From assembly GCA_039808985.1 (NCBI GenBank), contig JBDHUC010000003.1, positions 30,871-94,870 of the forward strand: a stretch of 64,000 nt of DNA, read 5' to 3'. Position numbers and translations under genes: made by a program. This document shows, in pieces, positions 8,122-17,111 of this stretch. A model generated the notes under the pieces. It made no database searches. It saw nothing but the letters and a program-made list of their open reading frames with translations, and was not told the origin of the DNA. Source of the DNA: SXRF01 sp039808985. Its GTDB lineage: Bacteria; Pseudomonadota; Alphaproteobacteria; Rickettsiales; SXRF01. How positions within the stretch are numbered: position 1 is the first letter of the stretch; every line of letters starts with the position of its first letter.

Positions 8122-8385
8122 ATGCCCAACGTTATTATTTACACCAAAGATTACTGCCCATATTGCATCAAGGCAAAATCGCTGCTGCAGCGCAAAGGCG
8201 TAAATGACTTCAATGAAATAGACATCACCAATGATGAAAAACTCCAGCAGGAAATGATAAATAAATCCGGTGGGCGCAAAACAGTTCCGCAGATATTCAT
8301 TGGCAGCACCCATGTGGGCGGTTGCGATGACCTATACGCACTAGAAAAAGATGGCAAACTTTCTAATTTACTAGCGGCACAATAA
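8122..8385 (+). CDS. grxC: glutaredoxin 3 (GrxC family)
   Basis: This is an 87-residue dithiol glutaredoxin with the redox site C12-P-Y-C15 in YTKDYCPYCIKAKS, the cis-proline TVPQIFI and the GGCDDLYAL glutathione-binding loop. It acts in the cytosol, reducing disulfides with glutathione. A ribosome-binding sequence AGAGGTGA precedes the ATG. It follows queG by 28 bases and is the last gene before a 236-base non-coding stretch carrying a stem (8414-8433) and an 18-base palindrome. Confidence 0.96.
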   Translation: MPNVIIYTKDYCPYCIKAKSLLQRKGVNDFNEIDITNDEKLQQEMINKSGGRKTVPQIFIGSTHVGGCDDLYALEKDGKLSNLLAAQ

Positions 8386-8461
8386 CCACAATTTTAATGA
8401 AATCTTTAAACTTTGTTGCTTTAATGCAACAACACTAAGTTTAATGCAGCTTTTTTTACAA

Positions 8462-8479
8462 ACCACTATATATAGTGGT
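8462..8479. promoter_or_regulatory. perfect 18-base palindrome upstream of the histidine kinase gene
   Basis: ACCACTATATATAGTGGT is a perfect palindrome in the spacer between grxC and the PAS kinase. It directly follows a T-run (8452-8458) and lies about 140 bases ahead of the preferred kinase start. The symmetry suits an operator for a dimeric repressor; a hairpin without its own T-tail is less likely. Confidence 0.4.
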
Positions 8480-8621
8480 GGCGTAAAGGTGAATTTTTTG
8501 TAAATAATACCTAAAATTTTATATAAATGGCTTACAAAAATTGTTTCATCTATGCTTTTTTACGGGAAAAAAGGCAAAAAAAAGAGGCAAAAACAGGGTG
8601 TTATATTCTCAGTTCCGTTCT

Positions 8622-10058
8622 ATGCCTTCGGGCGATAATGCCAATGACCAACAGCCACCGCAGGGAAGGCCGCCTGAGCCACCACTAGCTATCATACTGG
8701 GAAATAAGGATTCAGCAGAAATTAAGGACGTTATGGCTAACAATGTAAGCCATGTTATTTCCCTTTATAATGAGCTACATAGGCTGACTTCCTCGGAATC
8801 GGACGCAGCTTTGCTTGAAAAAGCCAATCGCCTGCTTGACGAATGCACATATCTTTTGAAAGACCAGCAGGAAAATTCAACCAGCGCTAGTGGTCAAACA
8901 AAGGATAAATATGCCGGTGAAAAATACAAATATTTAACCGAATACGGAACCCAGATACTCGCGCTTTTCACGCCATCTGGAAATTGCACTTATCTTTCAC
9001 GTAATTTTGAAAGGCTTACAGGCCATCAGACAGATGCGGGGCTTGATGGAATATTTTTTAAACTTATACATCCTGATTTCCGCGAACGCCTTAAAAATAC
9101 TTTGCGGCCTATAGGCCTGGCAGCAGAAACCGCGCCTGCGCAAATACTGCGCCTTAAAATGCAGCATGGTGATGGCAAACATTACTGGTACCAGTTCACA
9201 CTCCACAGCAAGCCAGAACACTATATCTGCCTTATAGAAAATATACATGAGCATATGCAGACCCAAAGCACATTGCAAAAAGCAAGGCTGGAAGCCGAGC
9301 TTGCGTTGCGCGCCCGTTCGGAATTCCTTGCCAATATGAGCCATGAACTGCGCACGCCTTTAAATGCTGTCATCGGTTTTTCACAGGTAATGGAACGTGG
9401 CGTTTTCGGCAAAATAGATAACCCGCAATATAGCAGCTATATACGCCATATCCAGGAAAGCGGGCATGACCTGCTGGCAAAAATTGAAGACCTGCTTGAA
9501 ATCGCAAATATTGATGCGGGGCGCGTATCGCTTAATTGTGAAGAAATTTATATTAATGACCTTATAAGCCATGTGATTAACGCACAGATGCATCATGCGC
9601 AGGATGCAAAAGTCGCTATTTCCTACGTGCCACGCGGCAACGTACTTATGTTTGTAGACAGGCTTAAGATCCAGCATATACTTGGGCATCTGGTGGCAAA
9701 TGCCATCAAGTTCAACAATGCCGGTGGCGAAGTGACAATCGAAATAAATCGCGATGGCAAGAACGGCATAAGGCTTTCTGTGCATGATAACGGGGTTGGA
9801 ATTAACGACCTGAAATGCCATGACATACGCGAGTCATTGCAACAGGATAATTGCTGGACGGCAAAAAACAACCAGCATATCGGCATCGGACTGGCCCTCA
9901 CCAAGGAATTTATTGCCCTGCATGGAGGAACTGTTGAAATTTCCAGCAGTAATGGTATAGGTACTACTGTTTCTATCACCCTGCCCCGCGAATGCATCCG
10001 CATGGTCGCAGCCAGGAAAGATGATAATGTAAAACAGTTAGAACTGGAAAATGGATAA
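8622..10058 (+). CDS. soluble PAS-domain sensor histidine kinase
   Basis: From the ATG at 8622 the protein has about 478 residues; the open frame extends to a TTG at 8541. There are no membrane segments. A proline-rich N-terminus is followed by a helical region, one PAS domain (about 103-213, containing LFTPSGNCTYLSRNFERLTG), a short coiled coil, and a complete kinase core. The H-box is EFLANMSHELRTPLNAVIGF (phospho-accepting H241), the N-box NAIKFNN, the G1 box HDNGVGIND and the G2 box GIGLALTKEF. The core resembles the PleC/DivJ group of alphaproteobacterial kinases that control cell-cycle regulators, but no receiver partner is nearby. Its last 8 bases overlap the COQ9-family gene. Confidence 0.9.
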   Translation: MPSGDNANDQQPPQGRPPEPPLAIILGNKDSAEIKDVMANNVSHVISLYNELHRLTSSESDAALLEKANRLLDECTYLLKDQQENSTSASGQTKDKYAGEKYKYLTEYGTQILALFTPSGNCTYLSRNFERLTGHQTDAGLDGIFFKLIHPDFRERLKNTLRPIGLAAETAPAQILRLKMQHGDGKHYWYQFTLHSKPEHYICLIENIHEHMQTQSTLQKARLEAELALRARSEFLANMSHELRTPLNAVIGFSQVMERGVFGKIDNPQYSSYIRHIQESGHDLLAKIEDLLEIANIDAGRVSLNCEEIYINDLISHVINAQMHHAQDAKVAISYVPRGNVLMFVDRLKIQHILGHLVANAIKFNNAGGEVTIEINRDGKNGIRLSVHDNGVGINDLKCHDIRESLQQDNCWTAKNNQHIGIGLALTKEFIALHGGTVEISSSNGIGTTVSITLPRECIRMVAARKDDNVKQLELENG

Positions 10059-10659
10059 AGCAAAAGCCGCATATGATATTATAACTGCCGCCCTGCCCCT
10101 TGTTCCTTTTGATGGCTGGAACATAAAAACCCTTAGGCAGGCAGCCGTTGAAGCTGGCTATAAAAAAACTGATGTGGTACGAGTTTTTTCAGGCGGCGCA
10201 ATAGATGCGGTCGATGCTTATTCGCGGATTTGCGACCAGCAGATGCTTGAAGCGCTTTCCAATTACCATATGGATAATATGAAAATACGCCAGCGCATAA
10301 CCTCTGCGGTACGTCTGCGCCTTGAGCTGCAAAGCAAAAACCGCGAGGCTATGCGCAGGGCGGTGGCGATGCATTCATTGCCCATATATGCACATCGCGG
10401 CCTCAGGGCGCTTTATGAAACGGTGGATAATATCTGGTATGCCATAGGTGATAATTCCACAGATTTCAATTTCTACAGCAAGCGCATGACACTTGCTGCG
10501 GTGTATATTGCCACGCTACGCATGTGGCTTGACGATAACAGCCCTGGCTGCGAGGCTAGCTGGCAATTTTTAGACCGGCGCATCGAGGATGTTATGAAGA
10601 TAGAAAAAGCTAAACAGCAACTGCGGGGCTGGTTTTCAAAAGTTAGGGCATTTTCCTGA
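10051..10659 (+). CDS. COQ9-family ubiquinone biosynthesis protein
   Basis: The 202-residue protein matches the bacterial COQ9 pattern: an N-terminal TetR-like helical part with VPFDGWNIKTLRQAAVEAGY, then a second helical domain with HSLPIYAHRGLRALYETVDN and the ending RTLYWLDD-type block, here TLRMWLDDNSPGCEASWQFL, followed by the final amphipathic RRIEDVMKIEKAK helix. In mitochondria COQ9 delivers lipid intermediates to COQ7 for ubiquinone synthesis. In alphaproteobacteria it is a widespread single-copy gene. The start overlaps the preceding kinase by 8 bases. It fits with an aerobic, complex I-based respiratory chain encoded nearby. Confidence 0.88.
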   Translation: MDKAKAAYDIITAALPLVPFDGWNIKTLRQAAVEAGYKKTDVVRVFSGGAIDAVDAYSRICDQQMLEALSNYHMDNMKIRQRITSAVRLRLELQSKNREAMRRAVAMHSLPIYAHRGLRALYETVDNIWYAIGDNSTDFNFYSKRMTLAAVYIATLRMWLDDNSPGCEASWQFLDRRIEDVMKIEKAKQQLRGWFSKVRAFS

Positions 10660-10701
10660 AGCAGTATAGTATAAGCGGATGAATAGATGAATGGATTAAT
10701 A

Positions 10702-11083
10702 GATGAATGAAGCACCTGATTCATCTATTACGTTGGCTTCGTCATATCCTTCACCCAGCGGCATAAGTGGACTGGGGGACAGTAAATGGCAATTGCATTT
10801 GATATTTTCCCAGCTTGTCATGCCGCCGTATGGCGGCATCCTGCGTATTAAAAACCCCAGCCCCCGCAATAATGCGGGGCGACAGTTCTCGTCATCCTGT
10901 GAGCCGCAAGGCTGCACAGGATCTGCATCAATAATCCTGAGATCCTGCGCAATGCTCACGCATTCGCAGGGCTACAAGAACCCCGCACCCGTTGCGGGGT
11001 CTGGCTCCGGATACCGCCGTGCGGCGGCATGACAACATTGTCACACAGAGGATGAATGAAACACCTGATTCATCTATTACGTT
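10702..11083. repeat. composite repeat region bounded by 33-base direct repeats
   Basis: This stretch of over 300 bases holds no gene. It is bounded by near-identical 33-base direct repeats, 10702-10734 and 11051-11083 (one mismatch), each able to form a hairpin through GATGAAT...ATTCATC. Inside are pieces of a dispersed family: ATGGCAATTGCATTTG through TGCCGCCGTATGGCGGCATCC (10786-10841), shared with 33267-33322; a CCCCGC/GCGGGG stem; a GTCATCCTGTGAG...CACAGGATCTG segment shared with the 25.8 kb copy; and CCTGAGATCCTGCGCAATG, shared with both. The right direct repeat overlaps the last three bases of the minus-strand kinase gene, including its stop codon. Confidence 0.85.
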
Positions 11084-12975
11084 TTCTCCTCAAAAACTAT
11101 ACGCGATGCCGGAAAAAACACTATATGGCTGTGTATTTCGCCGTCAGCAGGCTCAGAATGAAGGGCGCCGCCATGCAATAATATAAGCGTTTTTGCAAGC
11201 TCAAGACGCAGGTCTATGGGTTCTGACATCAAGGCAAAATGATTGCCTCCTTCATTGTATGGGGTTGGCGCAAATAATTTTTCGGCAATGGTGGAGAGCT
11301 TCTCTTGTGGCTGCGCCTCGGATTTTGAATTTTTAATTACAAGCGCAAAAAACTGGCGGCCATGATGCTCACTGATTATTTCAGGCTCGATGGTTATTAC
11401 GCTTTCCCGCACAGAATAATCGAGAATAATAAGCAACAGATTGCTTATTATCTGCTGCATGCGAAACTCATCGGCCAGAAGATGCGGCAACTGATCATGC
11501 CCCTTTATTCTCACGCTTACACCGGCAGCTTCCAGCCTGTCGCTTAGCTGGCGGATTACAGAGGAAGCCACATTGGTTATATCCAATGATTTTTCCTGCA
11601 GGTCAATATAACCTATTTCGGATTTCGCATGGAGGATTATGTCCTGTATTTTACCAACCAGTTGATTGCCAATACTGAATATATCGGCAGAATACTGACG
11701 GTATTTACGGTTTTCTATCGCGCCATAAATCTGGTCTTTAAGCACCTGGGCAAAGCCTATTATATTATTCACCGGCAGGCGCATCTCCTGTACTATATAG
11801 GCAAGGAATTCAGACTTGCTGCGCATGTTTATCTCGGCATTTTCCTTAGCTTTTTTGAGCAGGAACATTTTGTTGCGAAGCTCGCTTTCGATGCGTTTAT
11901 TTTCTTCGATATAACGGCTTACCTGCTGCACCTGCGCTGCCAGCGCCTCGATCTCAACCGGGCCATTCTTGGGAATAGGCACAAATTTTTCCCCACGGGT
12001 TATGGAGGCTACCAGCTCGGTCATATCTAAAACCGGATTTATCACACGTACACGCACAATCCACAAAAACAGCATAAGAAAAACAGCAACTGAAAGTATC
12101 ATCAGCAGCCGCGCCCAGAGAAGGGCCCGAACTGTCTCATCGCTGTAATTAGCGTCATAACCCATCATCACGATATAGGGATAGTTTTCCGATACTCGGT
12201 AATAGGCATAAATACCGGTGCCCCATAAAATGCTGCCTTTGGATATAAGGCCGCTTGGGTTCTTATCAAAATCTACATCAACAAGTTTTTTCGCCGGGAA
12301 ATTATCGCCTATGAAATTCTTACTGTCGGAAACTTCGGTTAGGGTTACCAGGTCTTTGGTGACTACGGCGAAGCTTATTCCATCACGCTTTACCAGGCTT
12401 CTTATCTGGTCGGTAAGCACGCCAATATCAATGCTGAGCGCTATTATGCCGATAAATTTCCCGGTATAATCGGTAATTCCCATCGCAACCGGAATCACCC
12501 AGCGCCCGGACACCCTTCCCTCTATTGGCCTTCCGATATGCATTTTCCACGAATCAGCCGCAGCCTGCTGGATAAAATCGCGATCTGATATATCCACCGG
12601 CTCTTTGAGAACGCCTTTGTTGCTGCTTATTACAAGCTTCCTGTCGGTATCGGTCCAGGAAAAAATGCTATAGATACTATTTTTATTGTCGAAGGATTTA
12701 AGGGCCTGCGCAAGCTTGGTATAGTCACGATTAGGATCGTTGACAATCTGGCGGCCAAGGGAAGCCAGCATGTAACTGGCATCCCCCATTTCGGTCAGGA
12801 TCGTATTCTCTATACGCACCGCCTCTTTTTCAAGGTCGGTGGTTATACGCTCGGACTGGCGGTTATAGGTGCGGTAGGTCACCCAGCCGGAAATAAGCAC
12901 CAGTACAAACAGGACCCCCGCCGCAAGCAGCTTGAAATCACGTGATAAAGATGGCTGGACCCAGGAATTACGCAT
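11077..12975 (-). CDS. membrane sensor with degenerate (pseudo) histidine kinase core
   Basis: The 632-residue protein has a TM segment at about 15-35, a large extracytoplasmic dCache-like sensor (about 40-285), a second TM (about 290-312), a HAMP-like stretch, a coiled coil, and a kinase-like C-terminus. The H-box reads EFLAYIVQEMRLPVNNIIGF: the phospho-accepting histidine position is Gln396 (codon CAG at 11790-11788). The ATPase half is also eroded: the N-box is SNLLLIILDYS, and the D-x-G-x-G G1 box is absent (IKNSKSEAQPQ in its place). The fold is kept but catalysis is not expected. It may act as a dimerisation or allosteric partner of an active kinase, such as the soluble one at 8.6-10 kb with a similar H-box. 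The stop codon lies in a dispersed repeat. Confidence 0.85.
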   Translation of the reverse strand: MRNSWVQPSLSRDFKLLAAGVLFVLVLISGWVTYRTYNRQSERITTDLEKEAVRIENTILTEMGDASYMLASLGRQIVNDPNRDYTKLAQALKSFDNKNSIYSIFSWTDTDRKLVISSNKGVLKEPVDISDRDFIQQAAADSWKMHIGRPIEGRVSGRWVIPVAMGITDYTGKFIGIIALSIDIGVLTDQIRSLVKRDGISFAVVTKDLVTLTEVSDSKNFIGDNFPAKKLVDVDFDKNPSGLISKGSILWGTGIYAYYRVSENYPYIVMMGYDANYSDETVRALLWARLLMILSVAVFLMLFLWIVRVRVINPVLDMTELVASITRGEKFVPIPKNGPVEIEALAAQVQQVSRYIEENKRIESELRNKMFLLKKAKENAEINMRSKSEFLAYIVQEMRLPVNNIIGFAQVLKDQIYGAIENRKYRQYSADIFSIGNQLVGKIQDIILHAKSEIGYIDLQEKSLDITNVASSVIRQLSDRLEAAGVSVRIKGHDQLPHLLADEFRMQQIISNLLLIILDYSVRESVITIEPEIISEHHGRQFFALVIKNSKSEAQPQEKLSTIAEKLFAPTPYNEGGNHFALMSEPIDLRLELAKTLILLHGGALHSEPADGEIHSHIVFFPASRIVFEEKT

Positions 12976-13052
12976 TTAATAAATATATCATATAAGGATT
13001 GTAAATACATAATAGTAATAGCTTTTTTCTAATATGCAACAAAGGCGCAGGA

Positions 13053-14072
13053 TTATGAAGATTTTTTCCTGGGGCCAGGCTTTTCTTTCCGCGCAAGAGG
13101 GTGATGCTCATGCACCAGCTTGTTCAAACGCTCTCCCGCCACATGGGTATATATCTGGGTGGTGGAAATGTCGGAATGGCCAAGGAGTTCCTGGATTACC
13201 CTCAAATCAGCGCCACCTTCCAGCAGGTGGGTTGCAAAAGAATGGCGCAACGTATGTGGCGAGAATTTCTGCGGATCGATATTAGCTTTTACCGCAAGCT
13301 CCTTGAGCATAACCCCGAATTGCTGGCGGGTTATATATCCAACGGCACGATGGTATGGAAACATCCACAGCGATGTTTTCTGGTCGCCTAAAAACTCCTT
13401 GCGCACATCAAGATAGCGCGAAAGGGCTGCCCTGGCCTTATCATGCAGCGGAACCATGCGCTCCTTATTGCCCTTGCCACGCACTATCACAAAATCAACA
13501 TCAACCGTGGTTTTCCCTTCGCGTACCTGAAGGGCAGAAAGCTTAAGGCTTACCAGCTCCGAAACGCGCAGGCCAGCGCCATACATAAGCTCAAGCATAG
13601 CCTGAAGGCGCAGCCCCCTGGCCGAATTATCCTCCCTCGCCGCCTCCAGAAGCAGAAGCACATCCTGTTTTCCAAGGATTGACGGCAGGTGCCTGGGAAG
13701 CTTAGGGGAATCAATGCTGACTGCCGGATCATCGGGCCTGTGTTTTTCACTGTATAAAAAGGAAAAAAACTGGCGCAGGACCGAAAGCTTACGGGCAATT
13801 GTGGGAGCGCTTATACCAGCCTGGCTCAGGGAAGCCAGAAATTCCTCGATACTACCAGTAGAGATTTTATTTATATGCTCACCAATATCATGGCAATATC
13901 CTGAAAACCCATGTAAATCGCGCTTGTAAGCAGCAACAGTATCAGCCGCAACAGCACGCTCAGCCACGATCATTTCGAGGAACTGCTCCACGAGCGCATC
14001 GTCTTCCTTATTGGTTTTTACTATTACTACCGGCCTGACCATTTTTAAAAACCATGTTTGCTTTTGTTGCAT
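13053..14072 (-). CDS. xerD: tyrosine recombinase XerD
   Basis: XerC/XerD resolves chromosome dimers at dif. The 339-residue protein has an N-terminal SAM-like core-binding domain (about 24-112) and a catalytic domain with the full tyrosine recombinase set: R169 (GAGLRVSEL), the beta-hairpin lysine in RGKGNKERMVPLH, H273 and R276 (SPHTLRHSFATHL), H299 (LLGHSDISTT) and the nucleophile Y308 (QIYTH). I prefer XerD over XerC because of divergent linkage to aroK-aroB, which recurs in alphaproteobacteria. It carries an extra 20-residue N-terminus; a start at Met11 is possible. The kinase gene follows downstream after 77 bases. Confidence 0.9.
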   Translation of the reverse strand: MQQKQTWFLKMVRPVVIVKTNKEDDALVEQFLEMIVAERAVAADTVAAYKRDLHGFSGYCHDIGEHINKISTGSIEEFLASLSQAGISAPTIARKLSVLRQFFSFLYSEKHRPDDPAVSIDSPKLPRHLPSILGKQDVLLLLEAAREDNSARGLRLQAMLELMYGAGLRVSELVSLKLSALQVREGKTTVDVDFVIVRGKGNKERMVPLHDKARAALSRYLDVRKEFLGDQKTSLWMFPYHRAVGYITRQQFGVMLKELAVKANIDPQKFSPHTLRHSFATHLLEGGADLRVIQELLGHSDISTTQIYTHVAGERLNKLVHEHHPLARKEKPGPRKKSS

Positions 14073-14109
14073 TATTTCTTATTTCCTCTAATTATGATAG
14101 GGAATAATA

Positions 14110-14694
14110 ATGTTTTTGCCAAAAGAAATGACAGAAGAACACACAAACTCCGGTGGAAATTCAAAGATCATCTCGCAGCCGGTTGTGCTTGTGGGCTTGA
14201 TGGGGGCCGGGAAATCAACCATCGGGCGCAGGCTGGCCAGCTCGCTTTCTGTGCCGTTTATTGATTCCGACACCGAAATAATTGAAGCTGCAGGATGCAG
14301 CATCTCCGATATTTTCGAAGGTTATGGCGAACATATTTTCCGCGACCTCGAACAGCGCGTTATCCTGCGGCTGATGACCGGCACTCCCTGCATAGTGGCA
14401 ACCGGGGGTGGCGCGTATATACAGCCTGCGATCCGCGAAGCCATCTCGCAGAAGGCAATATCTGTCTGGTTAAAGGCTGACCTCCATGTATTGCTTGAAC
14501 GCGTATCACGGAGAGATAACCGCCCGCTGCTCAAAACCGGGGATAAAAGCGAAATACTGCAAAAACTCATTGATGAACGCTACCATATTTACGCACAGTC
14601 GGACATTACAATTGACAGCAATTTCGGGCCGCATGAATCAGTGGTTGAGGATATTGTCGCGGCACTTAAGCAATGGCAGAAAAAAGATGCCTGA
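14110..14694 (+). CDS. aroK: shikimate kinase
   Basis: This enzyme phosphorylates shikimate with ATP in aromatic amino acid synthesis. The 194-residue protein has the P-loop GLMGAGKST (29-37), the shikimate-binding DSDTEIIEAAG segment, FRDLEQRVI, the Walker-B-like VATGGGAYI, and the lid arginine in RDNRPLL. The start is ATG at 14110 or 14128 (Met7). The gene overlaps aroB by 8 bases and is divergent from xerD across a 37-base spacer. Confidence 0.96.
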   Translation: MFLPKEMTEEHTNSGGNSKIISQPVVLVGLMGAGKSTIGRRLASSLSVPFIDSDTEIIEAAGCSISDIFEGYGEHIFRDLEQRVILRLMTGTPCIVATGGGAYIQPAIREAISQKAISVWLKADLHVLLERVSRRDNRPLLKTGDKSEILQKLIDERYHIYAQSDITIDSNFGPHESVVEDIVAALKQWQKKDA

Positions 14695-15799
14695 AATCCA
14701 GAAACTAAATGTGAAGCTTGATAAGGGCGGCTATGAGATAGTAGTTGGAGAACGCCTGCTGGCACGGGCCGGAGAATATATATCCCCGCTGCTTAAAGGC
14801 AAAAATGTAATTATAATAAGCGATAGCAATGTAGCAAAATTATATCTGCACCGGCTTACTAATTCGCTGGAAGATGCTCATATTCGCTCACGCTCGCTGA
14901 TAGTACCGCCAGGAGAAGCAACTAAAAGCCTGGAGAGCTTTTCCAGGCTTATGGAAAACCTGCTGGAGCAAAAGCCTGACCGCAGCACGGTCCTTGTTGC
15001 CCTTGGCGGCGGGGTGGTTGGTGATTTAACAGGGTTTGCCGCAAGTGTCTTGCTTAGAGGTGTGAATTTTATACAGATACCAACAAGTTTGCTTGCACAG
15101 GTAGATAGCTCGGTTGGTGGAAAAACAGGTATCAATTCCGGTTTTGGCAAAAACCTGATTGGCAGTTTCCATCAGCCGGTTTTAGTGCTTACCGATGTTG
15201 CAACGCTTACAAGCCTGCCCAAGCGCGAAATGCTTTCCGGATATGCGGAAGTTGTAAAATATGGCTTTATAAGCGACCCGGAATTTTTTACATGGCTGGA
15301 AAAAAACGCAGGCGCGATGCTTGCCGGTGACAGCGAGTTGCAGGCGCAGGCTATAATAACAAGCTGTAAAGCCAAGGCAGATATTGTCGCGGCTGACGAG
15401 AAAGAGCAAAATATCCGCGCCCTGCTTAATTTTGGCCATACTTTTGGCCATGCGCTGGAAGCAGAAACCGGCTATAGTGACACGCTCCTGCACGGCGAAG
15501 CAGTTGCTATCGGCATGGCTCTGGCCTTTGCCGCCTCGGTAAAAATGGGAATATGCCCAAAGGAAGACTCTGACCGCGCAAAAGCCCACATGCAGGCAGT
15601 TGGGTTGCCAATTTCCCCACAGGATATACGCAAAGAGTGGAATATTGACGCGCTTATGGAACACTTCACCCACGATAAAAAAACAACTGGCGGGAAACTC
15701 ACATTTATTATGACACGTGGAATTGGCAAGGCATTTATTGAAAACAACATAGACGCAGCCATCATTCGCCAGATACTTGTCGAATCCTGTAATTTATAA
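14687..15799 (+). CDS. aroB: 3-dehydroquinate synthase
   Basis: This NAD- and metal-dependent enzyme converts DAHP to 3-dehydroquinate in the shikimate pathway. I set the start at the ATG at 14687, giving 370 residues (family norm 350-370) and an 8-base overlap with aroK. The open frame runs further upstream, but that part lies inside aroK. Motifs seen are VPPGEATKSLESF, VALGGGVVGDLTGFAAS (NAD binding), IPTSLLAQVDSSVGGKTGIN, the metal-ligand stretches ALLNFGHTFGHALE and LLHGEAVAIGMALA, and the C-terminal HDKKTTGGKLTFI. Confidence 0.96.
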   Translation: MPEIQKLNVKLDKGGYEIVVGERLLARAGEYISPLLKGKNVIIISDSNVAKLYLHRLTNSLEDAHIRSRSLIVPPGEATKSLESFSRLMENLLEQKPDRSTVLVALGGGVVGDLTGFAASVLLRGVNFIQIPTSLLAQVDSSVGGKTGINSGFGKNLIGSFHQPVLVLTDVATLTSLPKREMLSGYAEVVKYGFISDPEFFTWLEKNAGAMLAGDSELQAQAIITSCKAKADIVAADEKEQNIRALLNFGHTFGHALEAETGYSDTLLHGEAVAIGMALAFAASVKMGICPKEDSDRAKAHMQAVGLPISPQDIRKEWNIDALMEHFTHDKKTTGGKLTFIMTRGIGKAFIENNIDAAIIRQILVESCNL

Positions 15800-15800
15800 T

Positions 15801-17111
15801 ATGGATATTAAAATGGATAACGATATTATCTTTTACGGCCTTACGATTTTCCTCTTCCTGCTTATCTCGGCCTTTTTCTCGGCGGCAGAAACCGCCCTTA
15901 CCGCCGTTTCCCGCGCGCGTATTTACCAGCTTGTTATGGATGGCAATAAACGCGCCCAGATCGTAAGCCGCCTGCGCAAGGAAAAAGAAGCCATGATCGG
16001 CACAGTGCTGCTTGGCAACAACGCCGTAAATATAGCCGCCTCGGCAATTGCCACCACCCTTTCAATTCGCCTTTTTGGCAATGAGAATGGGCTGGTGCTG
16101 GTTACATTGGTAATGACCCTGCTCGTTGTTATTTTCAGCGAGGTGCTCCCCAAAACTTATGCTATCCAGAATTCCGAGCGCGTATCGCTGGCATTCGCCC
16201 CTGTCCTCTCCCTTATGGTAAAGCTGTTCCAGCCTATCACTTACAGTATACAGTTTTTGATTCGCATAATACTTCGCTTGTTCGGGGTGGACATTACCAA
16301 ATCCAACACCCTTATCTCGGCAACCGATGTAATACGCGGAACAATTGAACTTCACCACCGCGAAGGAAAGATGATAAAACAGGACCGCGATATGCTGGGA
16401 AGCATACTTGACCTTAACGACATCGAGGTGGAAAATATCATGGTCCACCGCACGGAAGTGGAAACACTCGACGCCGACCTGTCGGCTGATGAGCTGGTTA
16501 AGATGGCGGTTTCAACCATGCATAGCCGAATACCGCTGTGGCGTGGGGAGCCGGATAATATCATCGGCCTTCTGCATGTAAAAAACCTTATCAAGATAAT
16601 GCGTGAACAAAAAAGCGCGCTAACAACAGAAGCCATACTCGCCATCTGCAGCAAGCCATGGTTCATACCGGAAACCACCTCCCTGCGTGACCAGCTACTG
16701 GCATTTAGAAATAAGCGCCAGCATTTCGCTTTCGTCGTTGATGAATATGGCGCATGGCAGGGCGTTGTAACCCTTGAGGATATAATAGAAGAGATTGTTG
16801 GCGAGATAGACGATGAGCACGATGAAATCGAAAATGATATACAGAAGGTTGACGATAGCACCTATCTTATAGATGGCAGCGTAACCCTGCGCGATTTGAA
16901 CAGGCATTTAAGCTGGAACCTGCCCGATGATAATGCATCGACCATTGCAGGGCTTCTAATCCATGAAGCGCAGGAAATACCGGAAGTCGGGGAAAGCCAT
17001 GAGCTTTATGGCTTTGATTGCACCGTGGTAGAAAAATCGGCAATGCAGATAACCCGTGTTAAGATGAAGAAGCGCCCTGAAACCCGCCTGCATAGCGATA
17101 TAGAATTGTGA
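15801..17111 (+). CDS. CNNM/CBS-domain CorC-HlyC family membrane protein
   Basis: The protein of about 436 residues starts at ATG 15801 (MDIKMDND...); an in-frame ATG at 15777 would overlap aroB and one at 15813 is also possible. It has an N-terminal DUF21/CNNM transmembrane domain (about four hydrophobic helices to residue 165) with the SAFFSAAETALTAVSRARI motif, a pair of CBS domains (about 200-330, VDEYGAWQGVVTLEDIIEEI in the second), and a C-terminal CorC_HlyC domain (about 350-425). Family members are linked to magnesium or cobalt efflux, or are named hemolysins by history. It forms a run with aroK, aroB and the downstream genes. Confidence 0.9.
   Translation: MDIKMDNDIIFYGLTIFLFLLISAFFSAAETALTAVSRARIYQLVMDGNKRAQIVSRLRKEKEAMIGTVLLGNNAVNIAASAIATTLSIRLFGNENGLVLVTLVMTLLVVIFSEVLPKTYAIQNSERVSLAFAPVLSLMVKLFQPITYSIQFLIRIILRLFGVDITKSNTLISATDVIRGTIELHHREGKMIKQDRDMLGSILDLNDIEVENIMVHRTEVETLDADLSADELVKMAVSTMHSRIPLWRGEPDNIIGLLHVKNLIKIMREQKSALTTEAILAICSKPWFIPETTSLRDQLLAFRNKRQHFAFVVDEYGAWQGVVTLEDIIEEIVGEIDDEHDEIENDIQKVDDSTYLIDGSVTLRDLNRHLSWNLPDDNASTIAGLLIHEAQEIPEVGESHELYGFDCTVVEKSAMQITRVKMKKRPETRLHSDIEL

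Noticed and set aside
8414..8433. Stem TTGTTGC/GCAACAA after grxC as a terminator
   Set aside because: No T-run follows directly; the nearest T-run is 19 bases downstream. Left as an uncertain hairpin.
13053..14072. Phage or integrative-element integrase
   Set aside because: The recombinase has XerD length and motifs, sits in a housekeeping neighbourhood (aroK-aroB), and no att repeats or phage genes are near.
14486..14686. Upstream extension of aroB to 14486
   Set aside because: It lies inside aroK in another frame and would add 67 residues absent from the family.
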